From: Kordiimonas lipolytica
Lineage (GTDB): Bacteria; Pseudomonadota; Alphaproteobacteria; Sphingomonadales; Kordiimonadaceae
Direction of reading: 5' to 3'
Length of the DNA: 64,000 nt
Assembly: GCF_001550065.1 (NCBI RefSeq)
Contig: NZ_LRUB01000012.1
Coordinates: forward strand, 151,203 to 215,202
The translations under genes and the position numbers were made by a program. Below, piece after piece: positions 18,248 to 26,471 of this stretch. The notes under the pieces are model-generated. The model searched no databases. It had not been told where the DNA came from and saw nothing but the letters and a program-made list of their open reading frames with translations. The stretch's first letter is position 1. Every line of letters starts with the position of its first letter.

Positions 18248-18586
18248 TTATGCTGCAGAAATCAGATCGTCATAGAAGCCGCGCCAGTCTTGGGGTTCCG
18301 GGTGAGCGCTCATGAATGCCTGACGTGTTTCGTCGTCGAGCTCTTTGAACCAGCTCGTGAACCGGTGCCAGTATTCGGCACCCGTGCCCATGACCCAGCC
18401 AATGCTGTTCCTGGGCGTATCGGGTTCCTGTTCCCATGGCGGGACTTGGCTGTCGGTTGATTTCGGCTGTTGGATGCTGGCCGAAATTTTGGCCATGACA
18501 TCGTCAAGACGTTCTTCTTCTGGACTGGTGCCTACTGGCGCATTTGGCACCGTGCAAACGGATTTGATAAAATCGACATCGGTCAT
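18248..18586 (-). CDS. Hypothetical protein
   Basis: A 112-residue acidic, tryptophan-rich protein. The N-terminal half is polar and probably disordered; the C-terminal half reads GAEYWHRFTSWFKELDDETRQAFMSAHPEPQDWRGFYDDL, which looks helical and conserved. No signal peptide or membrane helix. Codon usage resembles its neighbours. No family recognised. Confidence 0.55.
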   Translation of the reverse strand: MTDVDFIKSVCTVPNAPVGTSPEEERLDDVMAKISASIQQPKSTDSQVPPWEQEPDTPRNSIGWVMGTGAEYWHRFTSWFKELDDETRQAFMSAHPEPQDWRGFYDDLISAA

Positions 18587-18735
18587 TTTCCACCCCCTGG
18601 TTTTGACCGTTTCCCCGAATCGATAAAATTTTATCTATCACATGTGACGCGGGAATGACAGCGGCAGACAAGGGACCGACAGCGCGAGACCGACAGGCGG
18701 TTGCATTTGTCCTGCGCGTCCAATGCGTTGGCTAA

Positions 18736-18793
18736 AAAGAAAAAACAGCTGCCAGCCCCAAGAATACTCAAAACATATGGGGCATGGCAGCTG
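18736..18793 (-). terminator. Terminator of the hydroxyproline operon
   Basis: On the minus strand CAGCTGCCA-T-GCCCC pairs with GGGGC-TGGCAGCTG (14 base pairs with one bulge) and is followed by TTTTTTCTTTTT. It lies about 64 bases after the aldehyde dehydrogenase stop. Confidence 0.75.
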
Positions 18794-18856
18794 AGTCAGC
18801 TCAGAGAGGCCCCGCTATGTGACCGGCAGGGCTGCTCTGGGGTTCTGAGTCGGTTA

Positions 18857-20296
18857 TCAGGCCGACCGCGTGTAAGCGGTCTTGACCGTGGTATAAAACT
18901 CCTTGGCGTAAGCGCCCTGTTCGCGGCTGCCGTAGCTTGAGCCTTTCGTGCCGCCAAACGGCACGTGATAGTCCACGCCCGCGGTTGGCAGGTTCACCAT
19001 CACCATCCCGGCTTCGGACCGGCGCTTGAAATCGGTCGCGTACTTGAGCGAGCTGGTGCAGATACCGGAGGACAAACCAAACTGGCTGTCATTCGCGACT
19101 TTGAGCGCCTCCTCATAATCCTTCACCTTCACCACGCTGGCGACCGGGCCAAAGACTTCCTCGCGGTTGATCGTCATCTCTGGCCTCGTGTCGGTGATCA
19201 GCGCCGGGGCCATATAGAAGCCCTCGGGTTTGTCCTTAATTCGGTCGCCGCCGCACACAAGCGTGCCGCCCTCGACCAACGCCTGCTCGACATATTTGAG
19301 GTTGCTCTCAAGCTGGCCCACGTCGACCACTGGCCCGATCTGGGTCGAGCTGTCGCGCGCGTCACCCACCTTCAGCGCCTTTGTTGCTGCGGCCAGGGCA
19401 TCAACGAACGCGTCATGGATGCCTTCGGTCACGATAATCCGGCTGGAAGCGGTGCAGCGCTGGCCGGTGGAAAAGAAGGCGCCTTGAAGCGCGCAATCCA
19501 CCGCGATATCAAGGTCTGCGTCATCCAGCACCACCAGGGGGTTCTTGCCGCCCATTTCCATCTGTACCTTGGCGCCGCGCGCCACCGCCCGGTTGCGGAT
19601 GTCACACCCCGTCGGCACACTGCCGGTGAAGCTGATGGCTTGCACATCATCCGACATGACAATGGTCTCACCTACTTCGCGGCCGGAGCCATTTACCAAA
19701 TTGAAGGTGCCTGCGGGCAAGCCAGCGCGGGAGATGATCTCCGCAAGCGCCCAGGCGGACCCCGGCACCAGCCCCGCGGGCTTGAACACCACCGTGTTGC
19801 CATACGCAAGCGCCGGCGCAATCTTCCAGGCCGGGATGGCGATGGGGAAGTTCCACGGCGTGATCATGCCGATGACACCCACGGGTTCGCGCGTCACTTC
19901 CACGCCGAACCCGGGCCGGGTGGACGGCAGCACGTCGCCCGTGATCCTGAGCGTCTCGCCCGCGAAATATTTAAAAATCTGCCCGGCCCGCGCCACTTCG
20001 CCAATGCCTTCAGCGAGCGTCTTGCCCTCTTCGCGGGACAGAAGCTCACCCAGCTCTTGTTTGCGTGCCAGCAGTTCGGTGGCGATGAAATCAAGCGCAT
20101 CGAACCGCGCCTGGATGCCGCTCATGCCCCAACCGGGCGCCGCGTCCTTGGCGACCTTGATAGCCTCCAGCGCCTGGGCGCGGTCCGCCACCGCATAGTC
20201 GCCGATGATGTCGCTGGTGTTTGACGGGTTGACGTTCGGCGCATAGCTCGCGCCCGCCACCCATTCGCCACCGATGAAATTATCAAATTTTGTCAT
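18857..20296 (-). CDS. 2-oxoglutarate semialdehyde dehydrogenase (ALDH family), hydroxyproline pathway
   Basis: A 479-residue aldehyde dehydrogenase starting at ATG 20296 behind GGGAGGGA. The cofactor and active-site motifs are in order: MITPWNFP (145-151), FKPAG (171-175), FTGSVPTG (223-230), catalytic base E247 in MEMGGK and nucleophile C281 in FFSTGQRCTASS. The last step of trans-4-hydroxyproline breakdown is oxidation of 2-oxoglutarate semialdehyde to 2-oxoglutarate; the assignment to this substrate rests on the two preceding pathway genes. It is last in a three-gene minus-strand operon, 17 bases after the epimerase stop, and is followed by a strong terminator. Confidence 0.88.
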   Translation of the reverse strand: MTKFDNFIGGEWVAGASYAPNVNPSNTSDIIGDYAVADRAQALEAIKVAKDAAPGWGMSGIQARFDALDFIATELLARKQELGELLSREEGKTLAEGIGEVARAGQIFKYFAGETLRITGDVLPSTRPGFGVEVTREPVGVIGMITPWNFPIAIPAWKIAPALAYGNTVVFKPAGLVPGSAWALAEIISRAGLPAGTFNLVNGSGREVGETIVMSDDVQAISFTGSVPTGCDIRNRAVARGAKVQMEMGGKNPLVVLDDADLDIAVDCALQGAFFSTGQRCTASSRIIVTEGIHDAFVDALAAATKALKVGDARDSSTQIGPVVDVGQLESNLKYVEQALVEGGTLVCGGDRIKDKPEGFYMAPALITDTRPEMTINREEVFGPVASVVKVKDYEEALKVANDSQFGLSSGICTSSLKYATDFKRRSEAGMVMVNLPTAGVDYHVPFGGTKGSSYGSREQGAYAKEFYTTVKTAYTRSA

Positions 20297-20312
20297 ATGT
20301 CCCTCCCGATAC

Positions 20313-21308
20313 TCAGACCAGCTGGAACCCTTCTGGGAAGGGGTCCTGCTCATCTACAAAAATTGTGTTCAGCCCCGTCACAAAGGCCCGGCCTTCTATA
20401 GACGGGATGATGCCCGGATTGCCACCCACATCTGTCAGCTTTTCAACCCGCCCGGTGAAACGGCTGTGGATGATGCTTTCGTGAATGAAAGTGTCGCCCG
20501 CCTTCAGCTTGCCGCGCGCCACCAGCTGAGCCATGCGGGCTGACGTTCCGGTGCCGCAGGGCGACCGGTCAATCGCCTTGTCGCCATAGAAAACGGCGTT
20601 CCTGCCGTCCGCTCCCGCACTCGGCGCGCCAGTCCACAGCACATGGCTGCAGCCCCTGACAGTCGTATCAATTGGATGCACAATATCGACAGCCTTATTC
20701 ACCGCTTCGCGCACCAGCGGACTGAAGCGAATGATGTCTGCTGGCGACATGCCTTCAAGCCCCTTGAAACCCGGCTGCGGATCGACGATGGCATAGAAAT
20801 TCCCGCCATAGGCCACATCCACCATGAGCGGCCCAAGCCCCTCAACCTCAATCGCCACATCCCTGTGCGCAAGGTAGGACCCGATATTGCGGAGACGCAC
20901 GCTGGTGACCTTGCCCCCCGCGCGGGTGTAGCTGACACTCACACGTCCTGCTGGCACGTCCAATTCCAGCTGCCCTTCCCCCCGCGGCGTGATCAAACCA
21001 TGCTCCAGTCCAATCGTTACAGTTCCGATAAGACCGTGACCACACATGGGCAAAGCGCCTGATGTCTCAATGAACAGGATGGCTGCGTCGGCATCGTCCG
21101 AGCAGGGCGGATAAATGATCGCGCCGGACATCATATCGTGCCCGCGCGGTTCAAACATCAGCGCCTTCCTGATCCAGTCATGGTTCCTCAGGAAATCCTG
21201 GCGCTTTTCGCTCATGGTCCGGCCCTTAAGCACAGGGACCGCGCCATGCACCACACGGACGGGATTACCGCCCGTGTGGCCGTCGATGCACAGAAACGTG
21301 CGCCGCAT
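20313..21308 (-). CDS. 4-hydroxyproline 2-epimerase (proline racemase family)
   Basis: A 331-residue cofactor-independent epimerase. The two catalytic acid/base cysteines are C89 in LPMCGHG and C251 in DRSPCGTGTSARM, both present, as required for 4-hydroxyproline epimerase activity (some relatives have serine or threonine at one site and are dehydratases). It inverts the alpha-carbon of trans-4-hydroxy-L-proline to give cis-4-hydroxy-D-proline. The gene begins 5 bases after the deaminase stop, and the dehydrogenase follows, so the pathway context is complete. Confidence 0.9.
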   Translation of the reverse strand: MRRTFLCIDGHTGGNPVRVVHGAVPVLKGRTMSEKRQDFLRNHDWIRKALMFEPRGHDMMSGAIIYPPCSDDADAAILFIETSGALPMCGHGLIGTVTIGLEHGLITPRGEGQLELDVPAGRVSVSYTRAGGKVTSVRLRNIGSYLAHRDVAIEVEGLGPLMVDVAYGGNFYAIVDPQPGFKGLEGMSPADIIRFSPLVREAVNKAVDIVHPIDTTVRGCSHVLWTGAPSAGADGRNAVFYGDKAIDRSPCGTGTSARMAQLVARGKLKAGDTFIHESIIHSRFTGRVEKLTDVGGNPGIIPSIEGRAFVTGLNTIFVDEQDPFPEGFQLV

Positions 21309-21313
21309 GGGTA

Positions 21314-22231
21314 TTACGCCGCGGCCTGCAGGTCGGCGGGTAAAGCCGGGCGTGTCTCAAGCGCCCGCCGGGTCACGGCTTCAACATAGGCACGCTCGTC
21401 GCCTGTCAGCTTCAGGCGCGGCGCCCGCACCATCTCACTGCCGCGGCCCATGATCTCCTCCACCAGCTTGATGCACTGCACCAGCGTCGGGATGGTATCC
21501 AGGTCCAGAAGCGGCATGAACCAGCGGTAAATCTCAAGCGCCTCTTCGGTGCGGCCCGCTTTCATCAGCTTGTAGATAGCAACCGATTCCGCCGGGAATG
21601 CGTTCGTCAATCCTGACACCCAGCCCTGTGCGCCGAGCGCCAGCGCCTCAAGCGCGATATCGTCCACACCGCCAAAAATGGCGAAGCGGTCCCCGAAGGC
21701 ATTCTGCAGGTCGATAATGCGGCGGGTGTCCTCGGAGCTTTCCTTGATCGCCACCAGATTATCGATCTTGGCTAGATGCTTCATCGCCTCCACACTGATG
21801 TCGATCTTGTAGGACACTGGGTTGTTATAGATCATGATCGGCAACTCGGTCGCCGCCGCAACTGTCTGGTAATGAGTGATCACCTCCCGCGGCTGCGCCT
21901 GATAAACCATGGCCGGGAGCAACATAAGGCCATCAATGCCGATACGCTCCACATCCCGGGCATAACCCGCCGCCAGCTTCGATGTATATTCCGCTGTACC
22001 GGACAATAGCGGCACGCGGCCATCCACAACTTCTTTCGCCGCTGCGATTACCTGGCGCTTTTCATCTGCAGAAAGCGATACATTCTCACCCACGGTACCA
22101 AGCGCGATAATGCCGTGAACGCCGTCCTTGATAAGGCCATCGATCACGCGCTGCGTGCTTTCGATATCCAGGCTTTCGTCATCTTTGAACTGAGTGGTTG
22201 TTGCAGGGAATACTCCAGACCAATCAATCAT
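21314..22231 (-). CDS. 1-pyrroline-4-hydroxy-2-carboxylate deaminase (DapA family)
   Basis: A 305-residue class I aldolase-fold lyase of the dihydrodipicolinate synthase family. The Schiff-base lysine is K163 in NLVAIKESS and the catalytic tyrosine Y135 in IMIYNNP. In hydroxyproline clusters this family deaminates and dehydrates pyrroline-4-hydroxy-2-carboxylate to 2-oxoglutarate semialdehyde. It is first in the operon with the epimerase and aldehyde dehydrogenase, which decides among DapA-family functions. Divergent from the FAD oxidase, with a perfect palindrome between them. Confidence 0.88.
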   Translation of the reverse strand: MIDWSGVFPATTTQFKDDESLDIESTQRVIDGLIKDGVHGIIALGTVGENVSLSADEKRQVIAAAKEVVDGRVPLLSGTAEYTSKLAAGYARDVERIGIDGLMLLPAMVYQAQPREVITHYQTVAAATELPIMIYNNPVSYKIDISVEAMKHLAKIDNLVAIKESSEDTRRIIDLQNAFGDRFAIFGGVDDIALEALALGAQGWVSGLTNAFPAESVAIYKLMKAGRTEEALEIYRWFMPLLDLDTIPTLVQCIKLVEEIMGRGSEMVRAPRLKLTGDERAYVEAVTRRALETRPALPADLQAAA

Positions 22232-22330
22232 CTTCTTGTCTCCAGACTAGGGAACGCCTGCATTTCGGCGTTCTATAGGGTTTTGTTGACGGCCGGTTTT
22301 TATGCGGCCTGTTTCAGATTTGAATTGTGT

Positions 22331-22346
22331 ATATTGTATACAATAT
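22331..22346. promoter_or_regulatory. Perfect 16-bp palindrome, candidate GntR operator
   Basis: ATATTGTATACAATAT is a perfect palindrome. It lies 100 bases before the deaminase start and 54 bases before the divergent oxidase start. The core ATTGTATACAAT is typical in length and AT-richness of FCD-type GntR sites, and a degenerate copy precedes the GntR gene at 13977. Confidence 0.7.
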
Positions 22347-22399
22347 GCTATTTCAAGCCTGTTTCTTATGCCCTGGTATGTTTTTTCGAAAGGCCTCCG

Positions 22400-23686
22400 A
22401 TGGACAATCCCGCCCCCCTTAGCCAAAAGGTACTCACCCACACGTATGGGCTTGATTGCGAAATTGCCGTCATCGGTGCCGGGATCATTGGCGTATGCAT
22501 AGCCATTGAGCTGCAGGCGGCAGGCCATGATGTCTGGCTTATTGACCGCAAAGGCGTGGCCGAGGAATGCTCCTATGGGAACGCGGGCCATATTGCGGTC
22601 GAACATATCTTTCCGCTGTCTTCCCCCGCCACGCTCATGCAAGTGCCGAAAATGCTACTTCAGCCCAACGGGCCGCTTTCTATTCGAGCTGCCTACCTGC
22701 CACAGCTGATGCCGTGGCTGATGCGCTTCCTTTGGGCGGGGCGACCTGTGCAGGTGCGGCGGGGCACAGAGGCCATCGCGGCCTTGAACGCCCGCGCACT
22801 GCCGGCATACAGAAGCCTGGACGCACGCTTTGATCTGGGTGGCCTGCTGGTTGAGGACGGCACGCTTGTGGTATTTGAAAGTGAAAAAAACCTCTCAGCC
22901 GCCTCACGCGAACAACGCCTACTGACGGATTTCGGCGTGGAAACGGCGCTGATGGACGCCACAGAGCTCAAGGCCTTTGACCCGTCACTAAGCCCTGCGC
23001 TGAAGGGCGCCGTATGCTTCCCCGCCTCTGCGCACGTTACCGATCCGGCGGCGCTGGTGCGCATGCTGGCGAGCCGCTTCACCCAAAGGGGCGGGCATAT
23101 TGAAAGGCAGGCCGTTACCGGCATGGACCACAGCCCCACCCATTTGGGGCTGACCACAAGCAGGGACCGGGTGCGCGCGCAGAAAGTGGTGATTGCGGCA
23201 GGCGCCTGGTCCCACCAGCTGGCGCGCATGCTGGGGTACAAGGTCCCCCTGGAGACCGAACGCGGCTATCACCTGATGCTGGACGAGCCCACTGTGATGC
23301 CGCGGGTGCCCACCACCTATCACGAGCGCCGCTTTGTCGCGACCCCGATGGACGCGCGGCTTCGCCTTGCCGGACGGGTGGAGCTTGGCGGGCTCCAGCT
23401 GCCGCCCAATATTAGGCAGGCTCATGCGCTGATGCCGCAGGGACAAGACTTGCTGCCGGACCTTCAGGCCCAAGGCGCCACGCCCTGGATGGGCTTTCGC
23501 CCCACGTTGCCGGACAGTCTTCCGGTAATCGGGCCTGCGCCTAGGCATAAAGGCGTCTATTTCGCCTTCGGCCATAACCATATGGGGCTGACCCACGGGG
23601 CGATTACAGGGGAGTTGATGCGGGACTTGATTGGCGGAAAGGTACCAGGAATTGACCTGACGCCCTACCGGATAGACCGGTTCTAG
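22400..23686 (+). CDS. FAD-dependent D-amino acid oxidoreductase, probable D-hydroxyproline dehydrogenase
   Basis: A 428-residue DadA-like flavoprotein starting at ATG 22400 with AAGG 9 bases upstream; the frame extends further upstream but through the operator. The FAD-binding motif is VIGAGIIGVCIAIELQAAGHDVWLIDR (about 23-49), then the family segment SYGNAGHIAVEHIFPLSSP. The C-terminus has GFRPTLPDSLPVIGPAP and FGHNHMGLTHG, also typical. It would oxidise cis-4-hydroxy-D-proline to pyrroline-4-hydroxy-2-carboxylate, passing electrons to quinone. The other three pathway enzymes are divergent from it. No transporter for hydroxyproline is in the cluster. Confidence 0.87.
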   Translation: MDNPAPLSQKVLTHTYGLDCEIAVIGAGIIGVCIAIELQAAGHDVWLIDRKGVAEECSYGNAGHIAVEHIFPLSSPATLMQVPKMLLQPNGPLSIRAAYLPQLMPWLMRFLWAGRPVQVRRGTEAIAALNARALPAYRSLDARFDLGGLLVEDGTLVVFESEKNLSAASREQRLLTDFGVETALMDATELKAFDPSLSPALKGAVCFPASAHVTDPAALVRMLASRFTQRGGHIERQAVTGMDHSPTHLGLTTSRDRVRAQKVVIAAGAWSHQLARMLGYKVPLETERGYHLMLDEPTVMPRVPTTYHERRFVATPMDARLRLAGRVELGGLQLPPNIRQAHALMPQGQDLLPDLQAQGATPWMGFRPTLPDSLPVIGPAPRHKGVYFAFGHNHMGLTHGAITGELMRDLIGGKVPGIDLTPYRIDRF

Positions 23687-23689
23687 AGG

Positions 23690-24757
23690 CTATTCTTCCG
23701 CCACAACAGGGTCGACATAATCGCCTTCGCCCAGGCCTTCGAGCGAACTTGCGAAGCGTTCCACGGTCTTGCCCGCCTTTTCAGCATTGTCGAATTCGGC
23801 TACATGGAAAAGCGCGTCGCCTTCATTGACAATCGGTAGGTTGGTGCGCCCGATGACAACACCTTCTTTGGTGGCCTTGATTTCGCTTTCCTCATCCCCC
23901 AGCCAGTCACTCAGGTGCGCCAGCCGGTCGCCTTTTTCAACATGACTGCCGAGCGCGATCGGGTTCCTGATCAGGCCCGAACGTTTCGCCCGCACCCAGT
24001 GGGAGGTCTCTGCCTCCACCGTCACATGCGGGCGGCGCTTGATCGCACGCTTGATCATGCCCACAGCCCCCAGAACGTTCAGAATGCCGCGCACACCGGC
24101 AGAGACTGCCAGCTTTTCAAACCGCAGCGCTTCGCCTGCCTCATAGAGAAGCACAGGCACGCCTTGCTCCACCGCGTGGCCGCGCAACGACCCGTCCCGA
24201 AGCGTGGCATTCACGATCACGGCCGTGTTGAACGCGCGCGCCAAACGGGCGGTTTCCGCGTCCTCCATGTTGGCGCGGATATGCGGATAGTTGGTGCGGT
24301 GATTGGCGCCGGTATGCAGGTCGATGCCATAGTCGGCGCGCTCAAGAATTTCTGTGTTGAACACATGGGCCACGCGGGCCGCAAGCGAGCCGTGCTCAGA
24401 GCCGGGGAACGACCGGTTCAAATCGCGCCGGTCAGGCATATAGCGGGTATGGTTGAGGAACCCGTATACATTGACCACCGGCACACAAATGAGCGTGCCG
24501 CGCAGGCGATTGAGCGCCTTCTGTTTCAGAAGCTGGCGAACGATCTCGATCCCGCCGATCTCGTCGCCGTGGATGGCCGCCGAGATGAACATGGTGGGGC
24601 CATCTTTCCTGCCATGCACGATGTGAACCGGCATGGAAAGCGGTGTGTAACGGCTTTGGCCCGGCAGCTCCAGCGCCAATGACGCCCGACTGCCCGGCTG
24701 AACCTTATGCTTCCCGAACGTAAAAGGCGCACGGCGCGCGGCGCGCTCGCCGCTCAT
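23690..24757 (-). CDS. Succinylglutamate desuccinylase/aspartoacylase family protein (RimA-like context)
   Basis: A 355-residue M14-like zinc hydrolase. ATG 24757 is chosen (AAGGG upstream, 4 bases after the RimK stop). Zinc ligands are the H and E of SAAIHGDEIGG (around residue 70) and a later histidine in DLHTGANHRTNYPHI. The C-terminal part is a beta-barrel (lipoyl-like) domain: NPIALGSHVEKGDRLAHL. It closes a three-gene operon with a RimK ligase and a retropepsin-like protein. In that setting such proteins are thought to act on glutamylated or N-acyl peptides; the substrate is not fixed by sequence. Confidence 0.87.
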   Translation of the reverse strand: MSGERAARRAPFTFGKHKVQPGSRASLALELPGQSRYTPLSMPVHIVHGRKDGPTMFISAAIHGDEIGGIEIVRQLLKQKALNRLRGTLICVPVVNVYGFLNHTRYMPDRRDLNRSFPGSEHGSLAARVAHVFNTEILERADYGIDLHTGANHRTNYPHIRANMEDAETARLARAFNTAVIVNATLRDGSLRGHAVEQGVPVLLYEAGEALRFEKLAVSAGVRGILNVLGAVGMIKRAIKRRPHVTVEAETSHWVRAKRSGLIRNPIALGSHVEKGDRLAHLSDWLGDEESEIKATKEGVVIGRTNLPIVNEGDALFHVAEFDNAEKAGKTVERFASSLEGLGEGDYVDPVVAEE

Positions 24758-24761
24758 GGGC

Positions 24762-25667
24762 TTAGCCCTTCCCTTTGGTTTGGGTACGGTTCGGGCCTGC
24801 CTTCTTCTCGATGCACTCGATGATCTTGCCCGCAACATCAATGCCCGTGGCTTTCTCAATGCCCTCAAGCCCCGGCGAGCTGTTCACTTCCATGATCACC
24901 GGCCCGTGGTTGGACCGCAGCATGTCCACGCCCGCGACATTCAGGCCCATGATTTTGGCCGCGCGCACAGCGGTGGACCGCTCTTCCGGCGTGATCTTAA
25001 TGGTGCGCGAGCTGCCGCCCCGGTGGAGGTTAGACCGGAACTCACCCTCTGCGCCCTTGCGCATCATTGACGCCACAACCTTGCCGTCGATCACCAGGCA
25101 GCGAATATCAGACGCGCCTGCTTCCTTGATATATTCCTGCACCAGAATGTGCGCCTTCAGCTTGCCGAACGCCTGGATCATGGACCGCGCCGCATCACGC
25201 GTATCTGCCAGCACAACACCCACGCCCTGCGTGCCTTCAAGAAGCTTAATCACCACAGGTGTGCCGCCAACCATATCGATCAGGTCATCCGCTTCGCTGG
25301 TGCCGTTTGCAAATGCTGTTACCGGCAGGCCAACGCCGCGACGCGACAGCAGCTGAAAACTCCTGAGCTTGTCGCGCGAACGGGTAATCGCCACTGATTC
25401 GTTGAGCGGATAAACACCCGCCATTTCAAACTGGCGAAGAACTGCAGTCCCGAAGAAGGTAACCGATGCGCCAATCCGCGGGATCACGGCATCATAGCCC
25501 TTAAGAATATCGCCTTTATAGCGCATCTCAGGCCGGTGCGAGGCGATATTGATATAGACCTTCATTGTGTCGATGGGGTCCATCTCATGTCCGCGTTCCT
25601 TTGCTGCCTCCATCAGGCGCTGGTGCGAATAAAGATCAGGGTTACGGGTCAGAAGTGCGATACGCAT
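24762..25667 (-). CDS. rimK: RimK family alpha-L-glutamate ligase (ATP-grasp)
   Basis: A 301-residue ATP-grasp ligase of the length of RimK, starting at ATG 25667 behind GGAAGAAGAA. The order of motifs fits: N-terminal preATP-grasp domain ([22 protein letters not shown]), LPVTAFANG, the ATP lysine region [51 protein letters not shown] and the magnesium site [14 protein letters not shown]. RimK adds glutamates to the C-terminus of ribosomal protein S6 or makes polyglutamate. The first gene of this operon is the RimB-like protein, with which it is paired in other bacteria. Confidence 0.92.
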   Translation of the reverse strand: MRIALLTRNPDLYSHQRLMEAAKERGHEMDPIDTMKVYINIASHRPEMRYKGDILKGYDAVIPRIGASVTFFGTAVLRQFEMAGVYPLNESVAITRSRDKLRSFQLLSRRGVGLPVTAFANGTSEADDLIDMVGGTPVVIKLLEGTQGVGVVLADTRDAARSMIQAFGKLKAHILVQEYIKEAGASDIRCLVIDGKVVASMMRKGAEGEFRSNLHRGGSSRTIKITPEERSTAVRAAKIMGLNVAGVDMLRSNHGPVIMEVNSSPGLEGIEKATGIDVAGKIIECIEKKAGPNRTQTKGKG

Positions 25668-25686
25668 GATTTCTTCTTCCTTGGCA

Positions 25687-26139
25687 TTAGCAATTAAAGT
25701 TCGGGTCGTCCGGCTCTCCGAGCCCATAGGACAGACCGCTGTCTACTAGACAAAATCCCTTGAGCGCCTGGCGCCCGATCAGCATCCTGAAACCCATGTC
25801 GTCCCGGTTGGTGAGCGTCAGCTCAACCTTGCGGGAGATCGGTCCCAGTTTCAAAAGCGTCTTCACAACATAGCGAATCTCTTCATGCCCGCTTGAGCTT
25901 CTAACCGCCCGCTCATCAACAATCGGCGCTTCACAGCGGATTTCAGGCCGTTTGTGTTTCTGCACGGGGTGCAGGCGAAATTCCGCCCAAGGGGCGCCAT
26001 CCTTCATGAATTTCTTCACGCGGTAGGCATGGATGGCGCTTGTCTTGGCACCTGTATCGATCTTGGCCTTGATACGGTCCACGCCCAGATCCGGAAGGGT
26101 CGCCCATTCGCGCCAACCGATGATCAGTTTGCTTCGCAT
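25687..26139 (-). CDS. RimB-like retropepsin-fold protein (ATP-dependent zinc protease family, PF05618)
   Basis: About 150 residues from ATG 26139 (GGAGG seven bases upstream; an earlier ATG at 26157 is possible). The signature [13 protein letters not shown], then the single-copy aspartic-protease motif [12 protein letters not shown] and the C-terminal [12 protein letters not shown], define the family. Despite its database name the fold is retropepsin-like with D-T-G, so aspartic rather than zinc chemistry is likely. It lies 19 bases upstream of the RimK start. Known relatives modulate RimK glutamylation; whether this one cleaves anything is not known. Confidence 0.87.
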   Translation of the reverse strand: MRSKLIIGWREWATLPDLGVDRIKAKIDTGAKTSAIHAYRVKKFMKDGAPWAEFRLHPVQKHKRPEIRCEAPIVDERAVRSSSGHEEIRYVVKTLLKLGPISRKVELTLTNRDDMGFRMLIGRQALKGFCLVDSGLSYGLGEPDDPNFNC

Positions 26140-26346
26140 TCCCGTGCCTCCACGCATGCCCCGAGGGTGGGACATCCGCCCCGCTCAATCAATGGGAAAT
26201 TCAAAAATTCAATTTTTGGAAAACTCGAAACAGATGGGACCGTTTGGTCTGGTCACCTTTTCACGCCCCCATTATCCGAAACAGATAGGGTTTGGAAAGG
26301 GAAAATTACCAAGTGAGGGGGAAAAGGCGACGACGAGTACGGATCT

Positions 26347-26457
26347 CTATTCCCTGAGGCCTTTTTCTGGCGTATGAAATTCTTTGGTGCCTGTGGGTCG
26401 CACAGCACCTTTTGGGGCTGCCTAGCGGCAGGAAATAGCGCTGAGAGGCGCTTTTTT
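26347..26457 (+). ncRNA. Candidate structured small RNA with terminator
   Basis: In the 330-base gap between divergent genes, three hairpins stand in a row: GGTG-C-CTGTG / CACAG-CACC with loop GGTCG (26386-26409), CTGCC/GGCAG with loop TAGC (26418-26431), and AGCGC/GCGCT (26437-26452) followed directly by T6. CTATT-CCCTG at 26347-26357 can also pair with CAGG-AAATAG at 26429-26438, enclosing the middle. A closing stem beginning TTCCCTGAGG recalls 6S RNA, but the enclosed part is shorter (about 95 bases) than usual 6S. It could instead be a leader of the oxygenase gene, whose ATG follows 15 bases after the T-run. Confidence 0.35.
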
Positions 26458-26471
26458 GAGAGTTACACACT

